From NCBI GenBank assembly GCA_947176505.1, contig CAMWQW010000008.1, positions 1 through 64,000 on the forward strand: a stretch of DNA of 64,000 nt, read 5' to 3'. The translations under genes were made by a program, and so were the position numbers. Shown in pieces: positions 26,845-36,479 of the stretch (position 1 is the first letter of the stretch; each line of letters starts with the position of its first letter). The notes under the pieces are model-generated. The model was not told where the DNA came from. It was given only the letters and a program-made list of their open reading frames with translations, and did not search any database. The stretch is from an uncultured Lachnospiraceae bacterium (GTDB lineage: Bacteria > Bacillota > Clostridia > Lachnospirales > Lachnospiraceae).

Positions 26845-26873
26845 ACATACAAGGAAAAGAAATGAATAAGCTT

Positions 26874-28688
26874 TTACACTCCGGTATCCGCATAAAGCCC
26901 TGCCTGTATCCTCCACATCGCCGCGTATTTTCCGTTTGCCCTGAGCAGTTGATCATGGGTTCCGGCTTCCACGATTCTTCCCTTCTCCATCATATAGATG
27001 CAGTCTGCATCGCGGACCGTGGACAATCTATGGGAAATAAAAATCACTGTCTTATCTCTTGCAATCTCATTTAACTCCTGATTCAAACGATACTCCGCTA
27101 ACGGATCAAGGGCGCTGCTTGGTTCGTCCATGATAATCATATCCTGTTTCCGATACAATGTACGCGCAATGGCGACTTTCTGCGCCTCTCCTCCGGACAG
27201 ATTCACTCCGTCCTTTTCAAACTCTGTAGTCAGCGGTGTCTCGACCTGATAGGAAAGTCTGTTGTCTTCCAATGTGAAATGCGCATCATACAGTGCCTTC
27301 TCCACTTCGTAATTCTCATCTCTGCTTCCTGCTTCCACATCCATCAGCACATTTTCCTTAAGCGTTGCTGCATAGATCTTGAAATCCTGAAACACGGAAC
27401 CGATACTGCGCCGGTAATCCATGACTTGATAATCTCTGATATCTTTACCGTGATAGCAGATTCTGCCTGACAAGGGATCATACAGCCGCAGTAACAGTTT
27501 CACTAAAGTGGTCTTACCCGAACCGTTATAACCTACAAGCGCAATCTTTTGTCCCGGCTCGACAGTGAGCGTAACATCTTTTAATACCTGCTTATCCGCA
27601 AGATAACCGAAATCCACATGCTCTACCGACAGGCTGCCGCTGCCTTCCGGTACAACATCATTTCTATTTGAGACAATCGTCGATTCCATTTGCAAAAATT
27701 CCCTGATACGATAGACATAGGCTGCGTTTTCTGCCATCGACCGTAAGCCTCCGACTATAATTTTTACATTTGCGGAAATCCGCAATACACAGTTACGGCT
27801 TGTGATGAGCTGCGCACCCGACACTACCCCCAGAACAAGCATTTGATACAAAAGAACCGTCCAGACTGCTCCCTCCTTGACAACACGGGACAACAGCACA
27901 TCATGAAACAGTCCGTAGGCAAATAATTGTTTTCCGTATTTTTTATTGACCGACTCTATTTGATTATTTGCATTTGCATAGTCCGTTCTGCATTTATCTT
28001 TCATCTGCGGATATAAACGAAGCTCTCCGGCATAATCGGACAGATAGAATACCCGGTTTCCATACTCCCGCTTCTGTTCATGAGTAACACGCTCCATACG
28101 CGCTGCCACCGTCTTTTTATTTTCCTGTACGACGCAGAGCAATTCCAACGGAAGAATAACAATCAAAACGAGCAGTGCCGCCGGATTAATATATGCACAA
28201 TAAAATACGGAACATAATACACCGACCAATCGCGCAATCACTGACTCTTCAAAAACCAAATATCTGTCCATGCAGCGGTCCGTTTCCTCCGTTGCCAGAA
28301 TAAATGTCTCATAAAAGTCCTTGTCATCATAGCAAGATAAATCTATATCTTTTGCCTTTTCATAAATTTCCATCCGCAGCGCCTGATACAATACCTGCTT
28401 GCCTCGCGGAAATACATAGTGTTTATAAATTGCAAAAGTTACCGTGGAAAACGCAATAGCTGCCATCAAGATTCCCATACACCATAGAATCTTCTTAAAG
28501 TCTCCGCCCTCTTCTGCCACGGTCAGAACATAGTTAACTGTCCATGTAAATTCCATAAAAATAGAAACTTGCAGCTTAATACTTTCAAATAGATGGAACG
28601 CCATAACTCCCGGCGCTTTCTTAAAACAAAATTTGGTCAGGTACCACTGTTGCGCTAAAACCTGCCGCCATGTAAGCATTTCTTTCAT
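26874..28688 (-). CDS. ABC exporter half-transporter, permease-ATPase fusion (downstream partner)
   Basis: A 604-residue type I exporter. The membrane domain covers about residues 20-330. The ATPase domain has Walker A GYNGSGKTT, signature LSGGEAQK and Walker B MIIMDEPSSALDP, all intact. It starts 12 bp after the end of the second half-transporter gene, with GGAGAGG upstream, so the two are cotranscribed and probably form a heterodimer. The pair is divergent from a LytTR/GHKL system, an arrangement common for peptide or lantibiotic-like exporters, but no precursor peptide gene is visible nearby. Substrate unknown. Confidence 0.92.
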   Translation of the reverse strand: MKEMLTWRQVLAQQWYLTKFCFKKAPGVMAFHLFESIKLQVSIFMEFTWTVNYVLTVAEEGGDFKKILWCMGILMAAIAFSTVTFAIYKHYVFPRGKQVLYQALRMEIYEKAKDIDLSCYDDKDFYETFILATEETDRCMDRYLVFEESVIARLVGVLCSVFYCAYINPAALLVLIVILPLELLCVVQENKKTVAARMERVTHEQKREYGNRVFYLSDYAGELRLYPQMKDKCRTDYANANNQIESVNKKYGKQLFAYGLFHDVLLSRVVKEGAVWTVLLYQMLVLGVVSGAQLITSRNCVLRISANVKIIVGGLRSMAENAAYVYRIREFLQMESTIVSNRNDVVPEGSGSLSVEHVDFGYLADKQVLKDVTLTVEPGQKIALVGYNGSGKTTLVKLLLRLYDPLSGRICYHGKDIRDYQVMDYRRSIGSVFQDFKIYAATLKENVLMDVEAGSRDENYEVEKALYDAHFTLEDNRLSYQVETPLTTEFEKDGVNLSGGEAQKVAIARTLYRKQDMIIMDEPSSALDPLAEYRLNQELNEIARDKTVIFISHRLSTVRDADCIYMMEKGRIVEAGTHDQLLRANGKYAAMWRIQAGLYADTGV

Positions 28689-28700
28689 GCTGTCCCTCTC

Positions 28701-30533
28701 CTAAAATTGATAATTCTCTGCCTGTAATCGATACAAAGACGCATATTCCCCGTTCCGGCTCATCAATTCGCCGTGCGAGCCTCTTTCCTGAATCCTGCCG
28801 TTTTTCATATAGAAAACAATATTCGCATCACGTACGGAAGATAATCTGTGTGAAATAAAGAACAACATCCTATCCTTACCGTACTCTCTTATATTTTCAA
28901 ATAACTGATATTCCGCAATTGGATCAAGGGCGCTGCTTGGTTCATCGAATACCGCAATCGGACTCTCTTTCGCAAAAGCTCTCGCCGCCAGTATTTTCTG
29001 GTTCTGTCCGCCGGAAAAAACCACACCTTCTTTGGAAAACTCACGGGTGAGTATGGTCTTTTCCCGAAGCGGCTGGTTCTCCACCTCTTCATACATATCT
29101 GCAAGCTTAAGTGCACGCCGCACCTTTTCTTTATCCTTATCTTCTTCGGTGTGCCGTCCCATCAGAATATTCTCCTCTATGGTGTCCGCAAATATCCTGC
29201 CGTTCTGAAAAGCAGTGGCAAACAGCTCCCTGTATGCCTTCACCTGATACTCCCGAATGTCTATTCCGTTCACCAAAATGCGCCCCTCATCCGGATCGTA
29301 CAGCCGCATCAACAACTTCATCAATGTGCTCTTGCCTGCACCGTTATAGCCTGCTAACGCCACACTCTGATTGCCTTCAATTTTGAAATTGATATCTTTC
29401 AGGACATATACGCTTCCTCTATTGCTTTGAAAATCTGCTTCTGCTCGTTTTTTGTATCCGAAAGACACATGTTCGAACTCGACGGAGCGAATCGGCAGTT
29501 CCGGAATCAGTCCGTCTTGGTCTTCCGGAATCGCAGGTTCATATTCAAGGAAATTACGCGTCTGCTCCAAATATAATCCGTTCTTCACCACCGTCATTAC
29601 CGAATCCGCAAACCCGATCAATGTCCATGTATTGGAATTCATCGTTGTCTGAATCACCGCCATCTGCGCAAAAGCCATTGTTCCGCTGACCAACACGCGA
29701 TATCCTGCATAGAGCACCGCCCCTTCTTGCAGTAACGTAAATGTAAAATACTGGAACAGCCAGAACAAAATCATATTCCCAATAGAATACCTCCCGATTA
29801 CTTTTTGAATCGCATTGACCGCTCTGTCATACTGTTTTTTCAACAGACGAAATACATTCGTCATCCGGATTTCCTTCGCATACTCTCCCAGATGAATGGT
29901 CCTGTTCACATAGTCAGCCATCCGTTGGAATACAATATTTTCCTTTTCCATGCGAAAAATCCTACTGTTCAAAATGCCGTAAAAAACAAAGTTGCCAAGA
30001 ATCGGGAAAATTGTAAATAATATTGCAAAGCGGTCAATCTGATAAATGATAACCGTCGCGCCAATCATGGCGACAAATCTCGCCACAATCTGGCAGGCTC
30101 CCTGCAGCGTATCCGGCAATTTGATGTGCGCCTGACTGACTGCCATCATATACTCATTGTAGAATTCACTGTCCTCAAAACAAAGCATATCCACTTGGCA
30201 CGCTTTGTCATACAACATTTTGTTGATACCTGCATATAATTCTACATCAGTAATCGGCTTGACATAAGTTTCAAAAAATCGACTGAATATTTCAAGCAAC
30301 GCCTCCAGCGCCACAACACTCCAGACATACAGCATCATTTTTCCAAAAGACGTTCGCTTCATTGCCATATCAAGAATAAACCGAATCAAGACGCAGGAAA
30401 CGACAAGCCAGTCAATGTAAACAAAAACCCATTGTAAAAGTTCCATAATCACCCGCTTGCGGTTAATTTTCCATCCGATTTGTAATGCAAACTTACAGGA
30501 GGCAAATACCCTGTATACAAAACTGTCTTTCAT
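28701..30533 (-). CDS. ABC exporter half-transporter, permease-ATPase fusion (upstream partner)
   Basis: A 610-residue type I exporter. ATPase motifs are Walker A GYNGAGKST, signature FSGGQNQK and Walker B IAVFDEPSSALDP. The membrane domain has an unusually long cytoplasmic loop region (FCFEDSEFYNEY-type segment around residues 120-140) shared with the partner. I start at ATG 30533, where GGAGGG lies 10 nt upstream; the further upstream in-frame ATG has none. It is the first gene of the operon. Sequence similarity between the two subunits is moderate, as expected for a heterodimer. Confidence 0.92.
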   Translation of the reverse strand: MKDSFVYRVFASCKFALQIGWKINRKRVIMELLQWVFVYIDWLVVSCVLIRFILDMAMKRTSFGKMMLYVWSVVALEALLEIFSRFFETYVKPITDVELYAGINKMLYDKACQVDMLCFEDSEFYNEYMMAVSQAHIKLPDTLQGACQIVARFVAMIGATVIIYQIDRFAILFTIFPILGNFVFYGILNSRIFRMEKENIVFQRMADYVNRTIHLGEYAKEIRMTNVFRLLKKQYDRAVNAIQKVIGRYSIGNMILFWLFQYFTFTLLQEGAVLYAGYRVLVSGTMAFAQMAVIQTTMNSNTWTLIGFADSVMTVVKNGLYLEQTRNFLEYEPAIPEDQDGLIPELPIRSVEFEHVSFGYKKRAEADFQSNRGSVYVLKDINFKIEGNQSVALAGYNGAGKSTLMKLLMRLYDPDEGRILVNGIDIREYQVKAYRELFATAFQNGRIFADTIEENILMGRHTEEDKDKEKVRRALKLADMYEEVENQPLREKTILTREFSKEGVVFSGGQNQKILAARAFAKESPIAVFDEPSSALDPIAEYQLFENIREYGKDRMLFFISHRLSSVRDANIVFYMKNGRIQERGSHGELMSRNGEYASLYRLQAENYQF

Positions 30534-30748
30534 GCTTTCTTTTCCCTCCGAATTTATCTTTATGCCTGTTGTATGCACAGCATTGTCTGGTTCCGCTTCG
30601 TTTTAACTTGCGTTCAGTATATCATAAAAAAATCATTTCCTTATTCTCTGTCCCCCAATCCATCTTTTTTGTCCTCCAATTTCCATTGCATGTACCCCGA
30701 ATATTATCTATACTGATTATGGACAAATATACCTTAGCGGAGGACTGT

Positions 30749-31513
30749 ATGCTTCAAATTGCTATCTGCGATGACGAAACGCTTCTTTTGAATGAAATCA
30801 AGAAAACTACAGAGGACTGCCTGTCTAAACAACAGGTTTTTTCTATCTTATCAACATACACTGATGGGAAAGCGCTCCTTTATGATATCCAAGACGGCAA
30901 GTCCTTTGATTTGCTGCTTCTTGATATTGAAATGCCGGACATATCCGGAATGGAGCTGGCTCGTCGAATTCATGCGTTGCTGCCCGATGCCCTCATGGTC
31001 TTCGTGACTGCCCACTATAAGTACGCCGTGGACGCCTATGAACTTCATATCTTCCGTTATATTCCCAAGAACCAACTAAAAGAGCGCCTGCCTCATGCGT
31101 TAAAAGACGCTGTCTCGCTTCTGGAAATCCAAAATACGGACTCCTACATTATCAGCAATCAGAATCGCCTCGAACGAATCCCGTTCAAAGAAATTCTTTA
31201 TATTGAAAAGGACGGAAAAAACGCACTCTTCCATATAACTGCGACCGCAAAACGAATTGAAGCAGAAAATCAGACGGAATATCAGACGGACCAAACCAGA
31301 CGTATACGCAAAACGCTTACGGAGGTTTTTAGCGAATTACACTCAGAAGAATTTTACTTTATCGAAAGAGGCTTCATTGTGAATTTACGGCATGTATCCG
31401 GAATATCCCATACCGACTGCATACTTACGGATATGACTCATCTGCCCATTTCCCAGAGTCGTCTGTCGGAATTTAAAAAGAAATTGAACAGGTATTGGAA
31501 AGATAAAGTATAA
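30749..31513 (+). CDS. LytTR-type response regulator
   Basis: A 254-residue regulator. The receiver has CDDE (residues 8-9), phospho-acceptor Asp in LLLDIEMPD (about 59) and MVFVTAHYKYAVDAYELH. The LytTR domain follows (ILYIEKDGKNALFHI, FYFIERGFIVNLRHV). GGAGG lies just before ATG 30749; the long upstream extension is not real coding sequence. It is divergent from the ABC exporter pair and 42 bp ahead of a GHKL kinase, so it probably controls the exporters. Confidence 0.92.
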   Translation: MLQIAICDDETLLLNEIKKTTEDCLSKQQVFSILSTYTDGKALLYDIQDGKSFDLLLLDIEMPDISGMELARRIHALLPDALMVFVTAHYKYAVDAYELHIFRYIPKNQLKERLPHALKDAVSLLEIQNTDSYIISNQNRLERIPFKEILYIEKDGKNALFHITATAKRIEAENQTEYQTDQTRRIRKTLTEVFSELHSEEFYFIERGFIVNLRHVSGISHTDCILTDMTHLPISQSRLSEFKKKLNRYWKDKV

Positions 31514-31555
31514 TGTGCAAAATCCAAGTAATAAGCACATGGAACAGGGGCGCCA

Positions 31556-32245
31556 ATGTTACAAACACGCAGAAGTAAAATCAGATTTCTCGAACGCAAA
31601 AATCAAGTATTGGAAGAAAACTATCATCTTCTCACAAAGCTCTATCAAAATAATGAACATCTATACCATGACATGAATCATCACTTACAGATGATTTATC
31701 ACCTTGCCAAAAGTCAGGGCATGTCTGAAATAACAGAATATGTCAGTTCCATCAGTACGCCAATCAATGAAATATCCGATATGACATGGAGTGGCGTTGA
31801 TATGGTTGACGCCATCTTAAATCATACCATTCATGAAGCCCGCAAACAGGGGATTGAATTGAATGTAAACGCGGAATTTCCCCCAAACAGCACCATCACC
31901 TCTGATGACTTATGCGTAATTTTGTTTAACCTGCTGGACAATGCAATGGAAGCCTGCCTGCGCTATATGCGGCGGAACGGAACCTCCCCCTTTGTCGAAA
32001 TAACCATCCGCAGAATCCATCAATTTTTGATTATTAAAATACAAAACCCCTGTGTACCGCCCCGCAAATTGTTCGGGATTTTCCCTACTACCAAATCCGA
32101 CTCCCTGCACCACGGAATCGGACTTCGCAATGTGCGTGAGACAGTCGAAAAATATAACGGAAGTCTGGAATTCGAAGTAAAAGATAATCTGTTTACGGTC
32201 ACGACGTTGTTGTTTTATGAGGAAGCAAAGAAACAAGAAGCGTAG
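31556..32245 (+). CDS. Soluble GHKL-type histidine kinase without membrane sensor domain
   Basis: A 229-residue kinase beginning with a short coiled coil (KIRFLERKNQVLEENYHLL), then the phospho-acceptor box YHDMNHHL (about residue 37-40), N box LFNLLDNAMEA (about 122-132) and G box HHGIGLRNV. The catalytic core is intact, but the usual 200-residue membrane sensor is missing and the 42-bp gap to the response regulator leaves no room for it. It may sense a cytosolic signal or take input from the adjacent transporter. The start ATG 31556 has AGGGG upstream. Confidence 0.88.
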   Translation: MLQTRRSKIRFLERKNQVLEENYHLLTKLYQNNEHLYHDMNHHLQMIYHLAKSQGMSEITEYVSSISTPINEISDMTWSGVDMVDAILNHTIHEARKQGIELNVNAEFPPNSTITSDDLCVILFNLLDNAMEACLRYMRRNGTSPFVEITIRRIHQFLIIKIQNPCVPPRKLFGIFPTTKSDSLHHGIGLRNVRETVEKYNGSLEFEVKDNLFTVTTLLFYEEAKKQEA

Positions 32246-32395
32246 CCCAAAAATATTGCCGAAAATCCACTGAAAAATCTATTTCGTTGATTCTGCGACA
32301 TGCATATGTTATTATGCTTGTAAGACAAATTTTCTTACTTTTGCACTTACCTCACCAGCAGATATTTTTCATGTACAATAGATTGGAGGACTATT

Positions 32396-32982
32396 TTGGA
32401 TGTATATCATGGAACTATTTCAAGTTGCGCCGAAAGCATTATCAATAATGGAATTATATTAAAAAAAGAAAACCGAAAGTTGATTTTGGACAGGGATTCT
32501 ATACAACCGATTCATATAGATTTGCAAAATCCACTGCTGAAAATAAGACCGCTAAAACAAATATGCATTACGGTGAAGAACTTGTTTTCCCGGTAATTTT
32601 AAAATATCATATCAACGAATCATTATTTAAAGAAATGAATATTTTAGAATTTAAAGAAGAAAATATAAAATGGGCACAATTTATTGTAAATAATAGAAAT
32701 GGTTTTGAATATATGAAAGATGTAAATTCCTGTTTTCACAATTTGAAACAGAAATTTGACATTGTTATTGGTAGTATTGCAGATAATCAGATTTCTTTAT
32801 TAACCAAAGAACTTAAAGCCTTAAAGGAAAAAGTGACCGATAATGATTTGCGTAATATGAGATATTCATATCATACAAACCAAGTATCCTTCCACACTCA
32901 AAGAAGTTTAACTTGCCTTGAATTATTTGAATGTGATATAATTACAAAAAATAAACAGAAAGGGGAGGCTGTTAATGAGTAA
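32396..32982 (+). pseudogene. DUF3990 family gene broken by a frameshift
   Basis: A TTG start at 32396 with GGAGG six bases upstream opens with the family start MDVYHGT...NNGIILKKENRKL. The next family motif DFGQGFYTT is present but in the +2 frame, beginning at GAT 32482. Restoring one base there gives a roughly 195-residue protein running on through MHYGEELVFPVILKYHI to the stop at 32982. A one-base loss near 32481 is the simplest explanation. The YHGT and FGQGFYTT motifs recall the ADP-ribosyltransferase fold, so the intact relative may be a toxin (inference). It overlaps the next gene by 8 bp. Confidence 0.8.
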
Positions 32983-33190
32983 AGTAAATATTGAGCAATA
33001 TAAGCTTTTGCTCATGGAAGAATTAGTAATTGAATATAAAATGACAGAACTGGAAGCACAAAAAGCTATTGCAAAATCCACAATTAACAAGATGCTTAAG
33101 AAGTCTCCCGAATTTATTATGCATTATTCTATCGAAGACAGTACAAAAGACGTCTATGATGAATATATAGGCATACCGTTAGAAATGTAA
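32975..33190 (+). CDS. Small helical protein, partner of the DUF3990 gene (possible antitoxin)
   Basis: A 71-residue acidic, mostly helical protein (EQYKLLLMEELVIEYKMTELEAQKAIAKSTINKMLKK). Its ATG overlaps the end of the DUF3990 reading frame, and AAAGGGGAGG lies upstream, so the two are translationally coupled. The layout is that of a toxin-antitoxin or immunity pair, but I do not recognise the family with certainty. The frame is intact while the upstream gene is broken. The DNA is notably AT-rich compared with its neighbours, which suggests acquisition. Confidence 0.7.
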   Translation: MSKVNIEQYKLLLMEELVIEYKMTELEAQKAIAKSTINKMLKKSPEFIMHYSIEDSTKDVYDEYIGIPLEM

Positions 33191-33262
33191 ATTATTGTGT
33201 TAATCAACATTATGAGTCAACACTTGATTTGATAGGTAAATAATGTGATAAGACTTTTTAGA

Positions 33263-33322
33263 AAAGGCACATATTTTCGTCTTAAGTTCAAAGAGAACTT
33301 CGTACGAAAGATATGTGCCTTT
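33263..33322. terminator. Sixty-base palindromic hairpin, possible bidirectional terminator
   Basis: AAAGGCACATAT (33263-33274) pairs perfectly with ATATGTGCCTTT (33311-33322). Inside, TTTCGT pairs with ACGAAA and AGTTC with GAACT. The structure is much larger than an ordinary terminator. It lies between the DUF3990 pair and the convergent pgi gene. Confidence 0.5.
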
Positions 33323-33383
33323 ATCCATACTTAGATAACTGTCTGGTATTCCATATTAGTTATCATTTAATTCTGCTATATCT

Positions 33384-34730
33384 CTACAATCTCTTCAACA
33401 GTTCTTCTCTCTGTGCCTCATAACCCGGCTTGCCGAGAAGCGCAAACATGTTCTTCTTGTAACTCTCGACACCCGGCTGGTTAAACGGATTTACACCAAG
33501 CAGATATCCGCTGACACCGCATGCGAACTCGAAGAAGTAGAACAGCTCACCCAGATAGAACTCATTCACTTCAGGAACATTAATCATGAAGTTCGGAACC
33601 TGTCCGTCCGTATGTGCAAGAATTGTACCATTCATCGCACTCTTATTGACGAAATCAACATTCTTACCTGCCAGATAGTTCAAACCATCTAAATCAACCG
33701 GCTCTTCACCAATAATAATCTCTTCCCTGCTTGCCTCGATGTTCAACACGGTCTCAAACATCGTTCTGGAACCATCCTGAATGAACTGCCCCATGGAATG
33801 TAAGTCTGTGGTAAGATCAACGCTTGCCGGGAAAATACCCTTCTGGTCTTTACCCTCAGACTCTCCGTAAAGCTGTTTCCACCATTCGGATACATAGTGT
33901 GCACTCGGTTCATAGTTGGCAAGAATTTCAATTACTTTACCTTTTCTCAGCAAAATATTACGAAGCGCCGCATATTTTACTGCATCATTCTCCTCGAAGG
34001 GAGCCTCTAATGCCATCTTTCTGCCTTCTGCCGCGCCTTCCATCAATTTATCAATATCCGCGCCGGATACCGCAATCGGAAGAAGACCTACTGCTGTCAA
34101 TACGGAGAAGCGTCCGCCCACGTCATCCGGAACAACAAAGCTCTCATATCCTTCTTCATTAGCAAGATTCTTAAGGGAACCTCTTGCCTTATCGGTGGTC
34201 GCGTAGATTCTCTTTGCTGCCCCTTCTTTACCGTATTTCTTCTCTGCCATCTCCTTAAATACGCGGAACGCAATTGCCGGCTCCGTAGTCGTGCCGGATT
34301 TAGAAATCATGTTGATAGAGAAATCTCTGTCTCCAATGACATCAATCAAATGTTTAATATAAGTAGAACTGATAGAATTGCCTACAAAATAAATCTCCGG
34401 TGTCTTTCTGACGGACTTATCCACTACATTATAGAAGCTGTGGCGTAAAAATTCGATTGCCGCTCTCGCGCCAAGATAGGAACCGCCGATACCGATTACA
34501 ACTAAAACCTCGGAATCACTCTGAATCTTAGCTGCTGCCTGCTTGATCCTTGCAAACTCTTCCTTATCATAGTCAACCGGCAGGTCAATCCAGCCTAAGA
34601 AATCGTTCCCCGCCCCTGTCTTTGATACAAGTACTTCCTTCGCATCAAGCGCCAGTTTCTTCATGGATTCTACTTCATTCTCTCCAATAAAAGAAGCTGC
34701 TTTAGAATAGTCAAATGTAACTTTGCTCAT
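33384..34730 (-). CDS. pgi: Glucose-6-phosphate isomerase
   Basis: A 448-residue enzyme that interconverts glucose 6-phosphate and fructose 6-phosphate in glycolysis. Recognisable features are the sugar-phosphate loop [54 protein letters not shown] and the [12 protein letters not shown] segment. Length and motifs match the bacterial Firmicutes type. I prefer ATG 34730 because GGAGG lies five bases upstream; the ATG at 34742 is inside that ribosome site. It is convergent with the DUF3990 pair and monocistronic. Confidence 0.97.
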   Translation of the reverse strand: MSKVTFDYSKAASFIGENEVESMKKLALDAKEVLVSKTGAGNDFLGWIDLPVDYDKEEFARIKQAAAKIQSDSEVLVVIGIGGSYLGARAAIEFLRHSFYNVVDKSVRKTPEIYFVGNSISSTYIKHLIDVIGDRDFSINMISKSGTTTEPAIAFRVFKEMAEKKYGKEGAAKRIYATTDKARGSLKNLANEEGYESFVVPDDVGGRFSVLTAVGLLPIAVSGADIDKLMEGAAEGRKMALEAPFEENDAVKYAALRNILLRKGKVIEILANYEPSAHYVSEWWKQLYGESEGKDQKGIFPASVDLTTDLHSMGQFIQDGSRTMFETVLNIEASREEIIIGEEPVDLDGLNYLAGKNVDFVNKSAMNGTILAHTDGQVPNFMINVPEVNEFYLGELFYFFEFACGVSGYLLGVNPFNQPGVESYKKNMFALLGKPGYEAQREELLKRL

Positions 34731-34862
34731 TTCATCCTCCATTCCGAAGTGTTTAGCCGTACTTCAGTATTTACAGCTAACCAGTTCACTTATTTTTCTA
34801 TTTGCCACCACACATAAGTGTAGCATTGCATACATGGTTTTTCAAGATTTTTCCAAATCGGC

Positions 34863-35936
34863 TCACTTTTCATTGACTGCGTTCTCAATCAATCCGATAA
34901 TTGTTCCGATGGCATCTCGCTGATTGCTCTTACTCATCGCGTCAATATAGGTAAACCTGTTAAAATATAATTCCTGAATCTTCTCTAATAACAGTTTGTT
35001 GGTCAAATCATCCTCGTCAATTACGATACTGAATCCTTGCGATTCAAAAGACTTTGCATTCATAATCTGATCGCCCCTGCTGCTGCTCGCCGGCAACGGA
35101 ATCAAGATATTGGGTTTCTTTAAAGCAAGCAGTTCACTGATTGCATTGGCGCCCGCTCTGGAGATTACCAAATCAGCCATAGCAAAGAAATCTTTCATCT
35201 CAGATCGAACATACTCAAACTGTTTATATCCGGATGTGGTAAGAAGAAGATTATCCATCTTTTCCTTGCCGCACAAATGCACCACCTGAAAATCTTTCAG
35301 AAGCTCCGGAAGTACATCTCTGACTGCCTGATTAATCGCCGCCGAACCAAGACTGCCTCCTACTACCATAATAACCGGTTTGGAAGCGTCAAATCCGCAT
35401 AATCTGTAACCGGCTTCCTTGCTGCCCATAGCAAGTTCTTTCCTAATCGGTGAACCGGTCAGCACGGCTTTACTTGCCGGAAGCATACTAAAAGTTTCGG
35501 GAAAATTACAACATACTTTCTTTGCCACCGGAATACAAAGTTTATTGGCGAGTCCCGGCGTCATATCGGACTCGTGTATAATACAAGGAATGCCTAATGA
35601 ATATGCGGCACGGACTACAGGTACGCTGACAAACCCTCCCTTGGAAAAGACCACGTCCGGCTTTATCTCTTTAAGATATTTCCTTGCCTCTCTCATTCCT
35701 TTGATTACACGGAACGGATCGGAAAAGTTCTTCGGGTCAAAATATCTTCTGAATTTACCCGTTGCAATGCCGAAATACGGAATATTAAAGTCTTCCATCA
35801 GCTTTTTCTCAATACCGTCATAAGAACCCATATAAGCTATCTCATACTGTAGCTCCCGCAGTTTCGGAATAAGCGCCATATTGGGTGTTACATGTCCGGC
35901 AGTTCCGCCGCCGGTAAGCACAATCTTTTTACTCAT
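34863..35936 (-). CDS. murG: UDP-GlcNAc:undecaprenyl-PP-MurNAc-pentapeptide GlcNAc transferase
   Basis: A 357-residue GT28 enzyme that makes lipid II on the inner face of the membrane. It has the N-terminal glycine loop LTGGGTAGHVTPNMAL, the FSKGGFVSVPVV loop, the central VVGGSLGSAAINQ and the UDP-GlcNAc site SRAGANAISELLAL. All conserved positions are present. It is not in a division/cell-wall cluster here but follows a TSCPD protein by 15 bp. AGGAGG precedes the start. Confidence 0.96.
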   Translation of the reverse strand: MSKKIVLTGGGTAGHVTPNMALIPKLRELQYEIAYMGSYDGIEKKLMEDFNIPYFGIATGKFRRYFDPKNFSDPFRVIKGMREARKYLKEIKPDVVFSKGGFVSVPVVRAAYSLGIPCIIHESDMTPGLANKLCIPVAKKVCCNFPETFSMLPASKAVLTGSPIRKELAMGSKEAGYRLCGFDASKPVIMVVGGSLGSAAINQAVRDVLPELLKDFQVVHLCGKEKMDNLLLTTSGYKQFEYVRSEMKDFFAMADLVISRAGANAISELLALKKPNILIPLPASSSRGDQIMNAKSFESQGFSIVIDEDDLTNKLLLEKIQELYFNRFTYIDAMSKSNQRDAIGTIIGLIENAVNEK

Positions 35937-35951
35937 TATGAAAGAAACCTC

Positions 35952-36194
35952 CTAATTGTCTAAGATTTCCTGTAAAGCACATGCCAGTTGATCGGGGCAG
36001 GAAGTACTCTTGAATCCGCATTTTATGCCGCGCAGCTTTTCAATTGCATCTTCTATCTTCATTCCAGAGACTAATCTGGATATTCCCTGCAGATTACCAT
36101 TGCATCCTCCCGTAAATTCTACGGATTTAATCACACCGTCCTCCACTTCCAAGTCAATTGCCTTAGAACATACTCCTTGCGGATGATAAACCAT
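35952..36194 (-). CDS. TIGR03905 family TSCPD domain protein
   Basis: An 80-residue protein with four conserved cysteines in GVCSKAI, TGGCNGNLQGI, IKCGF and TSCPDQLACAL. The TSCPD motif occurs at the C-terminus of some ribonucleotide reductases, and stand-alone copies such as this are common in clostridia; they probably bind metal, but the role is unknown. AGGAGG precedes ATG 36194. It starts the operon with murG. The 285 bp upstream are AT-rich with a TATAAT at 36426-36431 facing the opposite gene. Confidence 0.92.
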   Translation of the reverse strand: MVYHPQGVCSKAIDLEVEDGVIKSVEFTGGCNGNLQGISRLVSGMKIEDAIEKLRGIKCGFKSTSCPDQLACALQEILDN

Positions 36195-36479
36195 TTGTAT
36201 TCCCTCCTGTTTACGATAAATATTTTCCCCAGATAAATTCTTTTTACACATTTAGCATTTAGATAGCTGTCACATTTGCGTCTATTGTACCATATTTTTC
36301 TATTTATTTCCAGTATGCAGCGCGTCAGCACTGTAGCCGCGTGTATGACGTACAAACGCTGAAATATACCGTAAAACAGATTAATTTAACGATGCCTTAC
36401 AGCTTTTACATTATAAATTATCTAATATAATATAGTTATGCGGATTATTTTATCGTATCTGGGGAGGGTGTGACGAATC

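Noticed and set aside
26670..26873. Precursor peptide gene for the ABC exporter pair
   Set aside because: No open frame with a ribosome site and a leader-like sequence is present on either strand; the gap is mostly the palindrome.
33384..35936. Part of a division and cell-wall (dcw) cluster around murG
   Set aside because: The neighbours are pgi and a TSCPD protein, with no mur, fts or mra genes.
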